Assembly (NCBI GenBank): GCA_012727745.1
Contig: JAAYGJ010000130.1
Location: 1-14,468 of the forward strand
DNA: 14,468 nt
Origin: Clostridia bacterium
GTDB taxonomy: Bacteria > Bacillota > DSM-521 > Neomoorellales > Neomoorellaceae
Reading direction: 5' to 3'
In this document: piece after piece, positions 7,703-14,468 of the stretch
How the letters are laid out: each line of letters begins with the position of its first letter
Numbering within the stretch: the stretch's first letter is position 1
Made by a program: the position numbers and the translations under genes
Notes under the pieces: model-generated
Told to the model about the DNA's origin: nothing
Database searches by the model: none
What the model saw: only the letters and a program-made list of their open reading frames with translations

Positions 7703-9082
7703 ATGGAATGGCAAGGTAAAAAAGTACTGGTAATTGGCCTGGGTAAGAGCGGCCTGGCGGCAGCCAGGGAGCTAATCCGGCGGGGCGCTGCTGTTATAGC
7801 CTGTGATCAACGAGTTATGCCCCGGCATAAAGTAGCTGACTTGCGGCGGGCTGGAGCCAAACTTGTCCTGGGCAGTTATCCGCAGTTGGCTGCTATCAGG
7901 CCCCAGCTGGTGATAGTCAGCCCCGGGGTGCCGCTAGGGGAACAGCCATTGGTTGAAGCTAGAGAGATGAATATTCCTATCTGGGGTGAACTGGAGCTGG
8001 CTTATCGTTTACTGCCGTCGGGAATAGAGCTGGCTGCAATTACCGGTACCAACGGTAAAACTACTACTACAGCTCTCTTTGGCCAGATACTAAAAGACGC
8101 CGGCTTTGCAACTCTGATAGGTGGTAATATTGGGGTTCCCCTGGTCAAGGAAGTAAGGGCAGCAGCTCCAGGTAGTTACATAGTATGTGAAGTAAGCAGC
8201 TTTCAGCTGGAAACAATTAATTCTTTTCACCCCCGGGTGGCAGTTATTATTAATATTACTCCCGATCATCTTGACCGGCATGGTGATCTGGCAAGCTATG
8301 CTGCTGCCAAACAGCGCCTAATGGCTTACCAGGGCCCCGGGGATTTCGCCATTCTGAATTATGACGATCCCCTGACGCGGAGTATGGCTGCTCATACCAG
8401 AGCCCGTGTGTTATTTTTTAGCTGCCGCCAGCGACTGGAAAAAGGTGCTTACCTGGCTGAAGGCTACCTTTGCCTTAATCCCGGTACTGCAGAGATAAAA
8501 CTTTGTCGGCGCGAGGAACTATCATTAAAAGGTAGCCATAACCTGGAGAACTGTCTGGCAGCTTCTCTGGGAGCTTTTGTGATGGGAGTCCCTCCTGCAC
8601 AGATTGTTGCCACCCTGAAATCTTTCCCCGGACTGCCACACCGCCTAGAGACGGTAGCTGAGATTAACGGGGTATTATATATTAACGATTCTAAAGGCAC
8701 CAACCCCGAAGCGACGATTAAAGCCCTGGAAGCATACAACAGCCCCCTGGTGCTTATCGCCGGCGGCAGAAAGAAGGGCAATGATTTTACAGAGCTGGCT
8801 GCCCGTCTGCCCGGCCGGGTGAAATACTTGATTTTACTGGGTGAAGCGGCTGCTGAAATCGAACAGGCTGCCAGAAGAGCCGGCCTGGATAGTATTTATC
8901 GGGCCCCTGACCTCGAAGCTGCTGTCTATGAAGCAGCGCGGGTTGCCAGCGCGGGAGATGTGGTGATGCTCTCACCGGCCTGTACCAGCTGGGATATGTT
9001 CAAAAGCTACGAAGAAAGAGGGAACTTTTTCAAAAGGTATGTGTTTGAACTGGCTAATAAGAGGCAGGCAGTAGGAGGCTAA
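7703..9082 (+). CDS. murD: UDP-N-acetylmuramoyl-L-alanine:D-glutamate ligase MurD
   Basis: MurD adds D-glutamate to UDP-MurNAc-L-Ala in the cytoplasm. The 459 residues follow the family layout: a Rossmann-like N-terminal domain with VLVIGLGKSGLAAA (8-21) and SPGVP (73-77), a central ATPase domain with TGTNGKTTTT (114-123), SSFQLE (165-170), NITPDHLDRH (184-193) and the probable carbamylated lysine K203, and a C-terminal domain with INDSKGTNPEAT (327-338), IAGGRKKG (352-359) and LSPACTSWDMF (423-433). The ATG lies 22 nt after the mraY stop and is served by AGGAAGAAGG (7686-7695). An in-frame alternative start is not needed, since the Rossmann strand begins right after it. Confidence 0.96.
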   Translation: MEWQGKKVLVIGLGKSGLAAARELIRRGAAVIACDQRVMPRHKVADLRRAGAKLVLGSYPQLAAIRPQLVIVSPGVPLGEQPLVEAREMNIPIWGELELAYRLLPSGIELAAITGTNGKTTTTALFGQILKDAGFATLIGGNIGVPLVKEVRAAAPGSYIVCEVSSFQLETINSFHPRVAVIINITPDHLDRHGDLASYAAAKQRLMAYQGPGDFAILNYDDPLTRSMAAHTRARVLFFSCRQRLEKGAYLAEGYLCLNPGTAEIKLCRREELSLKGSHNLENCLAASLGAFVMGVPPAQIVATLKSFPGLPHRLETVAEINGVLYINDSKGTNPEATIKALEAYNSPLVLIAGGRKKGNDFTELAARLPGRVKYLILLGEAAAEIEQAARRAGLDSIYRAPDLEAAVYEAARVASAGDVVMLSPACTSWDMFKSYEERGNFFKRYVFELANKRQAVGG

Positions 9083-9100
9083 CAGGGGGGAGGGTAGCCT
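9076..9100 (+). promoter_or_regulatory. Possible coupling hairpin at the murD-ftsW junction
   Basis: AGGCTA (9076-9081) and TAGCCT (9095-9100) are perfectly complementary and enclose a 13-nt loop containing the ftsW ribosome binding site GGGGGGAGGG (9085-9094). The first two bases of the murD stop codon TAA (9080-9082) are in the stem, and the ftsW ATG begins directly after it at 9101. The layout resembles those at the mraY-murD and murB-murA junctions. Confidence 0.35.
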
Positions 9101-10183
9101 ATGCGAAGACAGGCGGGGCCGATAGACTTCTGGCTTTTATTGCCCGTTTTGCTCCTGGTGGGCATAGGAATAATAATGGTTTTTAGTGCCAGCGCCCTTA
9201 CTACTACAGATTCCTTCTACTATTTAAAGCGCCAGCTATTATGGGCCGGTGTTGGCATGGCTGGATTGTTAATTATGTCCCAGGTAAATTATACCAGCTG
9301 GCGGCGCCTGGCCACACCGCTCCTGATCATAGCTGTAATCCTCTTATTGCTGGTATTAGTAATGGGTATTGGTGCCAGGGGTTCGGCACGCTGGCTGGGG
9401 GTTGGTTCCCTGTCTTTTCAACCTTCGGAGGTTATTAAACTGGCTATGGTGATTTTTTTGGCTGCCAGCCTGGCAGATAACCACCGGAGACTACAGTCTT
9501 TTACCCAGGGGGTGGGGCCTTACCTGGTCTTACTGGCAATTGTCTGCGGTTTAATCCTGCGCCAGCCTGATCTGGGGACGGCTGTGATGGTAGCAGGCAT
9601 GATTTATCTGATGCTGCTTGTTGCCGGGGCAGACCGGCGCTACCTGGCGCTGCTGGCGGCTATGGGGGTAGCGGCAGTAAGTTTGGCAGTTATAATAGCT
9701 CCTTACCGCATGGCTCGCTTTACTGCTTTTTTAGATCCCTGGGCAGACCCCCAAGAACATGGCTACCAGACTATCCAGTCCCTGCTGGCTATTGGTTCCG
9801 GAGGTTTATTCGGGTCCGGCTTGGGGCAGGGCCGCCAAAAACTGTTTTATGTCCCAGAAAACCATACTGACTTTATTTTCGCTATTCTCAGCGAAGAGCT
9901 GGGTTTCATCGGCGCGGCCCTGGTGATAGTCCTATTTTTAGTCCTGATTTGGCGCGGTGTTAATACTGCTTTAAAGGCACCTGATAACTTTGGCTGTCTG
10001 CTGGCTGCTGGACTGACAATTATGATCGGTTTGCAAGCGATTATTAACCTGGGTGTAGTAACAGGATTATTGCCAGTAACAGGTATTACTTTACCTCTGA
10101 TAAGTTATGGCGGTTCTTCGCTGATTTTTACTTTGCTTGGAGTGGGAATGTTGCTTAATATATCCCGTTATGCGGGGAATTAG
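9101..10183 (+). CDS. ftsW: SEDS peptidoglycan glycosyltransferase FtsW/SpoVE
   Basis: This multispanning membrane enzyme polymerises lipid II into glycan strands, working with a class B PBP at the septum. The 360 residues are hydrophobic with about ten predicted membrane segments. SEDS motifs present are GARGSARWL (91-99), QPSEVIKL (107-114), RQPDLGT (154-160), ARFTAFLDPW (205-214), the extracellular-loop motif PENHTDFIF (252-260) whose Asp257 corresponds to the proposed catalytic aspartate, and SYGGSS (335-340). Its place between murD and murG is that of ftsW in Gram-negative clusters and of spoVE in Bacillus; vegetative or sporulation duty cannot be told from sequence. The ATG has an unusually G-rich binding site (9085-9094). 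The predicted partner is the PASTA PBP encoded at 1567-3690. Confidence 0.93.
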   Translation: MRRQAGPIDFWLLLPVLLLVGIGIIMVFSASALTTTDSFYYLKRQLLWAGVGMAGLLIMSQVNYTSWRRLATPLLIIAVILLLLVLVMGIGARGSARWLGVGSLSFQPSEVIKLAMVIFLAASLADNHRRLQSFTQGVGPYLVLLAIVCGLILRQPDLGTAVMVAGMIYLMLLVAGADRRYLALLAAMGVAAVSLAVIIAPYRMARFTAFLDPWADPQEHGYQTIQSLLAIGSGGLFGSGLGQGRQKLFYVPENHTDFIFAILSEELGFIGAALVIVLFLVLIWRGVNTALKAPDNFGCLLAAGLTIMIGLQAIINLGVVTGLLPVTGITLPLISYGGSSLIFTLLGVGMLLNISRYAGN

Positions 10184-10195
10184 GAGTGAAACTAT

Positions 10196-11317
10196 TTGCG
10201 GATTATTGTGACCGGCGGTGGTACCGGCGGCCACGTATACCCGGCGCTTGCCATAGCCCGGGGACTGCGCCAGGTAAAACCGGACGCAATGATTACTTTT
10301 TTAGGTACGGAGCGGGGTCTGGAGGCTGATGTAGTACCCCGGGCGGGCTTCCCCCTGGTTACTATTACCGTCAGGGGTCTGGAACGGCGGTGTATCTGGA
10401 AAAATGTTCCCGCTTTAATCCAGATAAGCCGCGGCTTGGGGCAAGCTTGGCTGCAGGTGAAACGCTTGCAGCCGCAAGCTGTGGTCGGTACCGGGGGCTA
10501 TGTCAGCGGACCGGTTTGCCTGGCAGCAGCACTACAGGGCATACCGGTCATCTTGCACGAACAAAATGCCTTTCCCGGCTTGACCAACCGCTGGCTGGCC
10601 AGGTTGGCCCGCAGGGTCTGTTTAACTTTCCCCGAGGCAGTTCCTTATTTTCCCCGTAGCGCCCGTTTGCTGACTACCGGCCTGCCAGTGAGGCCGGAGA
10701 TACTGACTGCTGACCGACAGGCCTGCCGCCAGCAACTGGGACTGCCAGCAGAGCAGTTGCTGGTACTTATAGTAGGCGGGAGCCAGGGCGCGCGGAGTAT
10801 AAATCAAGCTATGCTTGCCCTTTATAGCAAGCTGGCAGGGCGAAGACAGGTTAGATTCATCCATATTACCGGCCGCCGTGACTATGAGGCTTATCTGGGG
10901 CAACTGCAGGGGATGGGAATAGACCTGGAGGAATGTGGTAATATTAGCATTAAGCCTTATGCTTATGATATGGAACAACTTCTAGCAGCTGCTGATCTTG
11001 TTATCGGGCGGGCGGGAGCTTCCTTTTTAGCTGAGGTGTTAGTCCGGGGTCTACCTTCCGTACTGGTGCCCTACCCTTACGCTGCTGCCAATCACCAGGA
11101 ATATAATGCCCGTGCAGTTGCTGCTAAAGGGGCAGCAGTTTTAATTCTGGATCGGGAACTAAAGACAGGACGGCTTGCCCAGGTTGTGGATACTTTGCTG
11201 AGTGACACCGGGCGCTTAAAAGCTATGGCGGCAGCGGCCTCCGGCCTGGGACGGCCCGAAGCTCTAGAGGCCATTATTAAAGTAGTATTAGAAGAAGCAG
11301 CTTCGTGCAGAGCATAG
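10196..11317 (+). CDS. murG: UDP-GlcNAc:MurNAc-pentapeptide-undecaprenol GlcNAc transferase MurG
   Basis: MurG is a GT-B glycosyltransferase on the inner membrane face that adds GlcNAc to lipid I, yielding lipid II. The 373 residues have the N-terminal glycine loop TGGGTGGHVYPALA (6-19), the second loop GTGGYVSGP (98-106), HEQNAFPGLTN (121-131), the C-terminal domain opening with VGGSQGARSIN (193-203), and the nucleotide-sugar site IGRAGASFLAEV (270-281) with PYPYAAANHQ (292-301). The start is TTG at 10196, with AGGAG (10182-10186) 9 nt upstream overlapping the ftsW stop; the glycine loop starts six codons later, so little room exists for another start. It is followed by a 121-nt spacer before murC. 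Confidence 0.95.
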   Translation: MRIIVTGGGTGGHVYPALAIARGLRQVKPDAMITFLGTERGLEADVVPRAGFPLVTITVRGLERRCIWKNVPALIQISRGLGQAWLQVKRLQPQAVVGTGGYVSGPVCLAAALQGIPVILHEQNAFPGLTNRWLARLARRVCLTFPEAVPYFPRSARLLTTGLPVRPEILTADRQACRQQLGLPAEQLLVLIVGGSQGARSINQAMLALYSKLAGRRQVRFIHITGRRDYEAYLGQLQGMGIDLEECGNISIKPYAYDMEQLLAAADLVIGRAGASFLAEVLVRGLPSVLVPYPYAAANHQEYNARAVAAKGAAVLILDRELKTGRLAQVVDTLLSDTGRLKAMAAAASGLGRPEALEAIIKVVLEEAASCRA

Positions 11318-11438
11318 GCGATTAATAAAATTATATTTTCGCGGGACAAGCTTCTGTAACCTGCTTGCTCAGTTTTGCATATTATGCATATGTAGCAGTC
11401 AGATAAGGGTTTTGCTCCGCGGGAAGGAGATGACAGAT
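11318..11438 (+). promoter_or_regulatory. murG-murC spacer with a 13-nt palindrome (possible regulatory site)
   Basis: This AT-rich spacer holds the palindrome TGCATA-T-TATGCA (11376-11388). CTGCT (11361-11365) and AGCAG (11394-11398) form an outer inverted repeat around it. TATTAT (11380-11385) inside the palindrome matches the -10 consensus at five of six places, but no good -35 lies at the proper distance. No U run follows, so it is not a typical terminator. It could be an operator-promoter for murC or merely AT-rich sequence. AAGGAG at 11424-11429 is the murC binding site. Confidence 0.3.
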
Positions 11439-12836
11439 TTGGGAGCAGGGGGTTGGACCCACTTTGTTGGTATTGGCGGGGTGGGAATGAGTGGCCTGGC
11501 ATTATTATTAATGGCTGAAGGCTATCGGGTTACAGGTTCGGACCTTAAAAGCAATCAATTCACCCGCAAGCTGGAAGCCAGGGGAGCCATAATATATCAC
11601 CACCACGACGCAGCCAACATTGCCCCCGGAGTAAGGGAAGTAGTGGTATCTTCGGCTGTATCATCTGCTAATCCGGAAATAGCGGCCGCCCGGCAGCTAG
11701 GGATACCGGTTATCAAGCGAGGAGAACTCCTGGCCCGGCTCTTTAACAATAAGCGGGGTATTGCTATTGCCGGCGCCCATGGCAAGACTACTTCCTCGGC
11801 GATGATCGCTCTGGCAATGATTGCCGGTGGGTTGGAACCTACGGCGGTTATAGGTGGCTATGTGCAGGAATTAGCCAGCAATGCTGTCTACGGCCAGGGA
11901 CCTTTTTTTGTGGCTGAGGCTGATGAGAGTGATGCTTCTTTTCTGTGGCTGCAGCCGGAAATAGCACTGGTCACAAATATCGAAGACGATCACCTCGATC
12001 ATTATGGCAGTCTGGACGACATTATAGCGGCCTTTGACGCTTTTATAAACAATGTCCGGCCGGGTGGCAAGGCTGTATTATGCACTGAAGATGCTCGGAC
12101 CGAGCTATTATCTGTTAAAAGTGCCTGTGAAGTTATCACTTATGGTTTTGCCGCGAATTCAGATTACCGGGCTACTGACCTTAAGCTGGAAGGGCTCGGT
12201 GGCCAGGCAGCTATTTATTACTGTGGTTCTTATCTGGGCACGCTTAACCTGAAGGCGCCCGGCAAACATAACATTCTTAACGCTCTTGGCGCTGTAGCTG
12301 TCTGCCACCAGCTGGGGGTAGCTTTTGCAGATATTGCCAGCGCCCTTGCTGACTTCAGAGGGGTTGGTAGGCGTTTTGAAGTCCTCTGGAGTAACAACAA
12401 TATCTGGGTGGTTGACGATTATGCCCATCACCCTACTGAAATTAAAGCTGCCCTCCAAGCTGCAGGCCGGATGGGAGCAAAGCGCATAATTGCGGTTTTT
12501 CAACCGCACCGGTATAGCCGCACGCAGCAGCTCTATCGGGAATTAGGGCTGGCCTTTACCCAGGCGGATATTGTAATTGTCAATGATATATACTCTGCCG
12601 GTGAAAAACCGATTCCGGGCGTAACTTCACAGCTGATAGTGGAGCAGGTGCGGCAAAACAGCCAGTGCCAGGTATATTATTTGCCTACCCTGGAGGAGAT
12701 TACAGCTTTCCTGCAGGATCTATGTCTGCCGGGGGATCTGCTGATAACTCTGGGAGCTGGCGATGTCTGGAAAGTGGCCAAGAGCCTCGCACAGGAGTTC
12801 AAAAGCAGGCAGGAACTGGCTGAAATGGGGGCATAA
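11439..12836 (+). CDS. murC: UDP-N-acetylmuramate:L-alanine ligase MurC
   Basis: MurC starts the stem peptide by adding L-Ala to UDP-MurNAc. From the chosen TTG start the product has 465 residues: N-terminal UDP-binding motif HFVGIGGVGMSGLA (8-21), SSAVSSANPE (71-80), ATP loop AGAHGKTTSS (111-120), VAEADESDASF (158-168), IEDDHLDHYG (181-190), DDYAHHPTEI (326-335), FQPHRYSRT (354-362) and GAGDVWKV (439-446). Start choice: AAGGAG (11424-11429) is 9 nt before TTG 11439, a good distance, but directly abuts ATG 11430 (three residues longer), which is too close. The same frame opens at TTG 11412, with no well-spaced binding site. If the ATG is used the protein has 468 residues. murB begins 1 nt after the stop. 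Confidence 0.94.
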   Translation: MGAGGWTHFVGIGGVGMSGLALLLMAEGYRVTGSDLKSNQFTRKLEARGAIIYHHHDAANIAPGVREVVVSSAVSSANPEIAAARQLGIPVIKRGELLARLFNNKRGIAIAGAHGKTTSSAMIALAMIAGGLEPTAVIGGYVQELASNAVYGQGPFFVAEADESDASFLWLQPEIALVTNIEDDHLDHYGSLDDIIAAFDAFINNVRPGGKAVLCTEDARTELLSVKSACEVITYGFAANSDYRATDLKLEGLGGQAAIYYCGSYLGTLNLKAPGKHNILNALGAVAVCHQLGVAFADIASALADFRGVGRRFEVLWSNNNIWVVDDYAHHPTEIKAALQAAGRMGAKRIIAVFQPHRYSRTQQLYRELGLAFTQADIVIVNDIYSAGEKPIPGVTSQLIVEQVRQNSQCQVYYLPTLEEITAFLQDLCLPGDLLITLGAGDVWKVAKSLAQEFKSRQELAEMGA

Positions 12837-12837
12837 G

Positions 12838-13737
12838 ATGCAGTTAACACTTCTGGCCCGGGAACTGCAGCAAGCTCTTAAAGGAGAAGTAAAACTAAAT
12901 CAACCCCTGGGAGCTTTCACCACCTGGCGTTTAGGCGGTCCGGCTGATTTGTTTTACCAGCCCCTTAATCAAGAAGAGCTAGTTAAATGTTTAAACTTTG
13001 CCAGGCAAAAAGGGTTGCCAATGCATATAATGGGCAATGGTTCAAATATTCTCGTACTCGATAGGGGTGTCCGGGGGCTGGTATTGCATACCAGGCATTG
13101 GCGCCAGATTAAATTTGGAGAAGGCTTTCTTTATGCCGGTGCAGGGGCTTTAATAAGCGAACTGTTAAGGGTAGCCGTGAGGCAGGAAATGGGGGGGCTG
13201 GAGTTTGCAGCCGGTATTCCGGCTACTATTGGCGGGGCAGCCGTAACTAATGCCGGAACGCCTGAGGGCTGCCTGGCTGACATTATTCGTGGAGTCGAGC
13301 TAGTGACTTTAAAGGGAGAAACGCGCTATCTGGCGCGCCAAAATATTAGTTTTGCTTATCGCTCTAGTTCTCTACGCCGGGAAGGTCTGGTAACTGCCGT
13401 AGAATTGCAGCTGGTCGCCAGCAGGGCTGATGATATACGCGCTATGATTAAGGCAAACCTGGCCAGGCGGCGCCAGAAACAGCCTTTGAACTGGCCCAAT
13501 GCCGGCAGTGTCTTTAAAAATCCGCCGGGGCATTTTGCCGGGCAGCTGATCGAAGAGGCTGGTGCCAAGGGCTGGCGGGTAGGCCAGGCAGAAGTTTCTA
13601 CCAAACATGCTAACTTTATAATTAACCGCGGGCAAGCAACGGCTGCTGAGGTGATAGAACTAATTAACAGGGTCCGGGAAGCAGTAGCTAAAAAGAGTGG
13701 AATTACTTTGGAATTGGAAATAGAAATATGGGGTTAA
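12838..13737 (+). CDS. murB: UDP-N-acetylenolpyruvoylglucosamine reductase MurB (type II)
   Basis: MurB is an FAD enzyme that uses NADPH to reduce UDP-GlcNAc-enolpyruvate to UDP-MurNAc. The frame stays open up to ATG 12763, but that part lies in murC coding sequence; ATG 12838, one base after the murC stop and 6 nt after GGGGG (12827-12831), gives a normal 299-residue MurB. FAD-binding motifs are TTWRLGGPAD (28-37), MGNGSNIL (65-72) and GIPATIGGAAVTNAG (126-140). The active site shows YRSSSLR (174-180), NAGSVFKNP (221-229) with the catalytic serine S224, and a terminal Glu-rich ELEIE segment. The length and lack of the extra loop of the Escherichia coli enzyme indicate type II. The stop codon takes part in a possible hairpin with murA. 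Confidence 0.95.
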   Translation: MQLTLLARELQQALKGEVKLNQPLGAFTTWRLGGPADLFYQPLNQEELVKCLNFARQKGLPMHIMGNGSNILVLDRGVRGLVLHTRHWRQIKFGEGFLYAGAGALISELLRVAVRQEMGGLEFAAGIPATIGGAAVTNAGTPEGCLADIIRGVELVTLKGETRYLARQNISFAYRSSSLRREGLVTAVELQLVASRADDIRAMIKANLARRRQKQPLNWPNAGSVFKNPPGHFAGQLIEEAGAKGWRVGQAEVSTKHANFIINRGQATAAEVIELINRVREAVAKKSGITLELEIEIWG

Positions 13738-13767
13738 GGCCTATAGCTTGGGGAGGGGTAGGCCTTG
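13735..13767 (+). promoter_or_regulatory. Possible coupling hairpin: murB stop paired with murA start
   Basis: AAGGCCTA (13736-13743) and TAGGCCTT (13759-13766) form a perfect 8-bp stem; a further U-G pair (13735 with 13767) means the murB stop UAA (13735-13737) would pair with the murA start UUG (13765-13767). The 15-nt loop (13744-13758) carries the murA binding site GGGGAGGGG (13750-13758). A ribosome ending murB would open the stem and free the start codon. Structure is read from the sequence; function is inferred. Confidence 0.45.
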
Positions 13768-14468
13768 GAGCATTTACTTATCAACGGCGGTCGGCGTCTT
13801 GAGGGCAAGATAGCAGTCAACGGGGCTAAAAATGCAGCCTTGCCTGTTCTGGCTGCCACCTTGCTGGCTACGCAGGACTGCCACTTGCAAAGATTACCGC
13901 AATTACAAGATGTACGCGTTATGCTGGAGGTTATCCGTTCACTGGGTGCAAAAGCGGAAAAGCATGGCGATGACCTGGTTGTTAACCCAGGCGGGGTTTT
14001 TGCTTCTGAAATACCGCCGCGCTTGATGCGGCAGCTTAGGGCCTCCAACCTGGTAATGGGGCCCTTACTGGGACGGTATGGATATTTTCGGGTTCCTTAC
14101 CCCGGTGGCTGTGCCATAGGCTCACGGCCAATGGATTTACATTTTAAGGGTTTTACGGCCCTGGGTGCTGAAGTTAGGGAAAAGCAGGGTTATGTGGAGG
14201 CCAAGGCCAGGCAGCTGCAGGGTGCTACAATCTACCTCGATTTTCCCAGCGTAGGCGCCACAGAAAATTTGATGATGGCAGCTGTGATGGCCCGGGGGGT
14301 AACTACACTACACAATGTTGCCAGGGAACCGGAAATATGCGACCTCCAGAATTTTCTTAATAAAATGGGCGCCAGGGTGCGAGGTGCCGGGCAGGACACT
14401 ATTTACATTGAAGGGGTAAGTCGGCTGGCCGGGGCTGAACACCGGATTATACCCGACCGTATAGAAAC
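13765..14468 (+). CDS. murA: UDP-N-acetylglucosamine 1-carboxyvinyltransferase MurA (5' part, cut by window end)
   Basis: MurA transfers enolpyruvate from PEP to UDP-GlcNAc, the committed step of peptidoglycan synthesis. 234 codons and two bases are visible with no stop; the family length is about 420, so slightly over half is present. Seen motifs are VNGAKNAALP (18-27), with K22 and N23 at the same numbers as the known catalytic residues; RQLRASNLVMGPLL (89-102); and the active-site loop PGGCAIGSRPMDLH (113-126), whose Cys116 matches the PEP-binding, fosfomycin-reactive cysteine, so intrinsic resistance by Cys-to-Asp change is not indicated. GATENLMMA (164-172) and EPEICDLQNFL (188-198) are also typical. 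The start is TTG at 13765, 6 nt after GGGGAGGGG (13750-13758). A second chromosomal murA, common in Firmicutes, cannot be excluded. Confidence 0.94.
   Translation, partial: MEHLLINGGRRLEGKIAVNGAKNAALPVLAATLLATQDCHLQRLPQLQDVRVMLEVIRSLGAKAEKHGDDLVVNPGGVFASEIPPRLMRQLRASNLVMGPLLGRYGYFRVPYPGGCAIGSRPMDLHFKGFTALGAEVREKQGYVEAKARQLQGATIYLDFPSVGATENLMMAAVMARGVTTLHNVAREPEICDLQNFLNKMGARVRGAGQDTIYIEGVSRLAGAEHRIIPDRIE

Noticed and set aside
12763..12837. 25-residue N-terminal extension of MurB
   Set aside because: The stretch is murC coding sequence read in another frame; ATG 12838 has a well-placed SD and gives the normal MurB length.
1..14468. Search for an undescribed system, mobile element, CRISPR array, tRNA or rRNA gene
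   Set aside because: Every long coding stretch belongs to a known dcw family with intact motifs, and spacers over 100 nt (3691-3838, 11318-11438) contain only short regulatory-like signals.

Overview
The window is a long, gap-poor piece of a bacterial division and cell wall (dcw) cluster, with every gene on the + strand. The order is 'mraZ (last 14 codons) - rsmH - ftsL - ftsI/spoVD-type PBP - murE - murF - mraY - murD - ftsW/spoVE - murG - murC - murB - murA' (5' 704 nt). No RNA genes, mobile elements, CRISPR arrays or foreign-looking insertions were found. Gene order, moderate GC content, MurE with the meso-diaminopimelate signature DNPR, a class B PBP carrying two C-terminal PASTA domains, type II MurB and purine-rich Shine-Dalgarno sites all point to a Firmicute of the clostridial side, probably an anaerobic spore former of the Moorella/Desulfotomaculum kind. 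The species cannot be fixed from the sequence alone.

Region 1 (1-3725): the end of mraZ, then rsmH (16S rRNA m4C1402 methyltransferase), ftsL (bitopic division protein) and a PASTA-containing class B transpeptidase. A GC-rich hairpin with a short T run follows the PBP stop codon. Region 2 (3726-11317): a likely sigma-A promoter (AAGACA-17-TACAAT), then murE, murF, mraY, murD, the SEDS glycosyltransferase gene ftsW/spoVE and murG, tightly packed with overlaps of 23 and 8 nt and gaps of 12-22 nt. Region 3 (11318-14468): a 121-nt spacer with a 13-nt palindrome, then murC, murB and the start of murA.

Together the genes cover most of lipid II synthesis: MurA and MurB make UDP-MurNAc; MurC, D, E and F add L-Ala, D-Glu, meso-DAP (inferred) and D-Ala-D-Ala; MraY makes lipid I and MurG lipid II. 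The FtsW-type polymerase and the class B PBP then use lipid II at the septum, with FtsL as part of the regulatory core. Enzyme families, key motifs and lengths are ordinary, and I see no undescribed protein system here.

The most interesting signal is at the RNA level. At three gene junctions (mraY-murD, murD-ftsW, murB-murA) the stop-codon region of the upstream gene is complementary to bases at or just before the next start codon, leaving the Shine-Dalgarno site in the loop. This suggests a repeated translational-coupling hairpin and is an inference. Four of the twelve visible start codons appear to be TTG (rsmH, murG, murC, murA). The murC and murB starts differ from the longest open frames and are argued in their entries.
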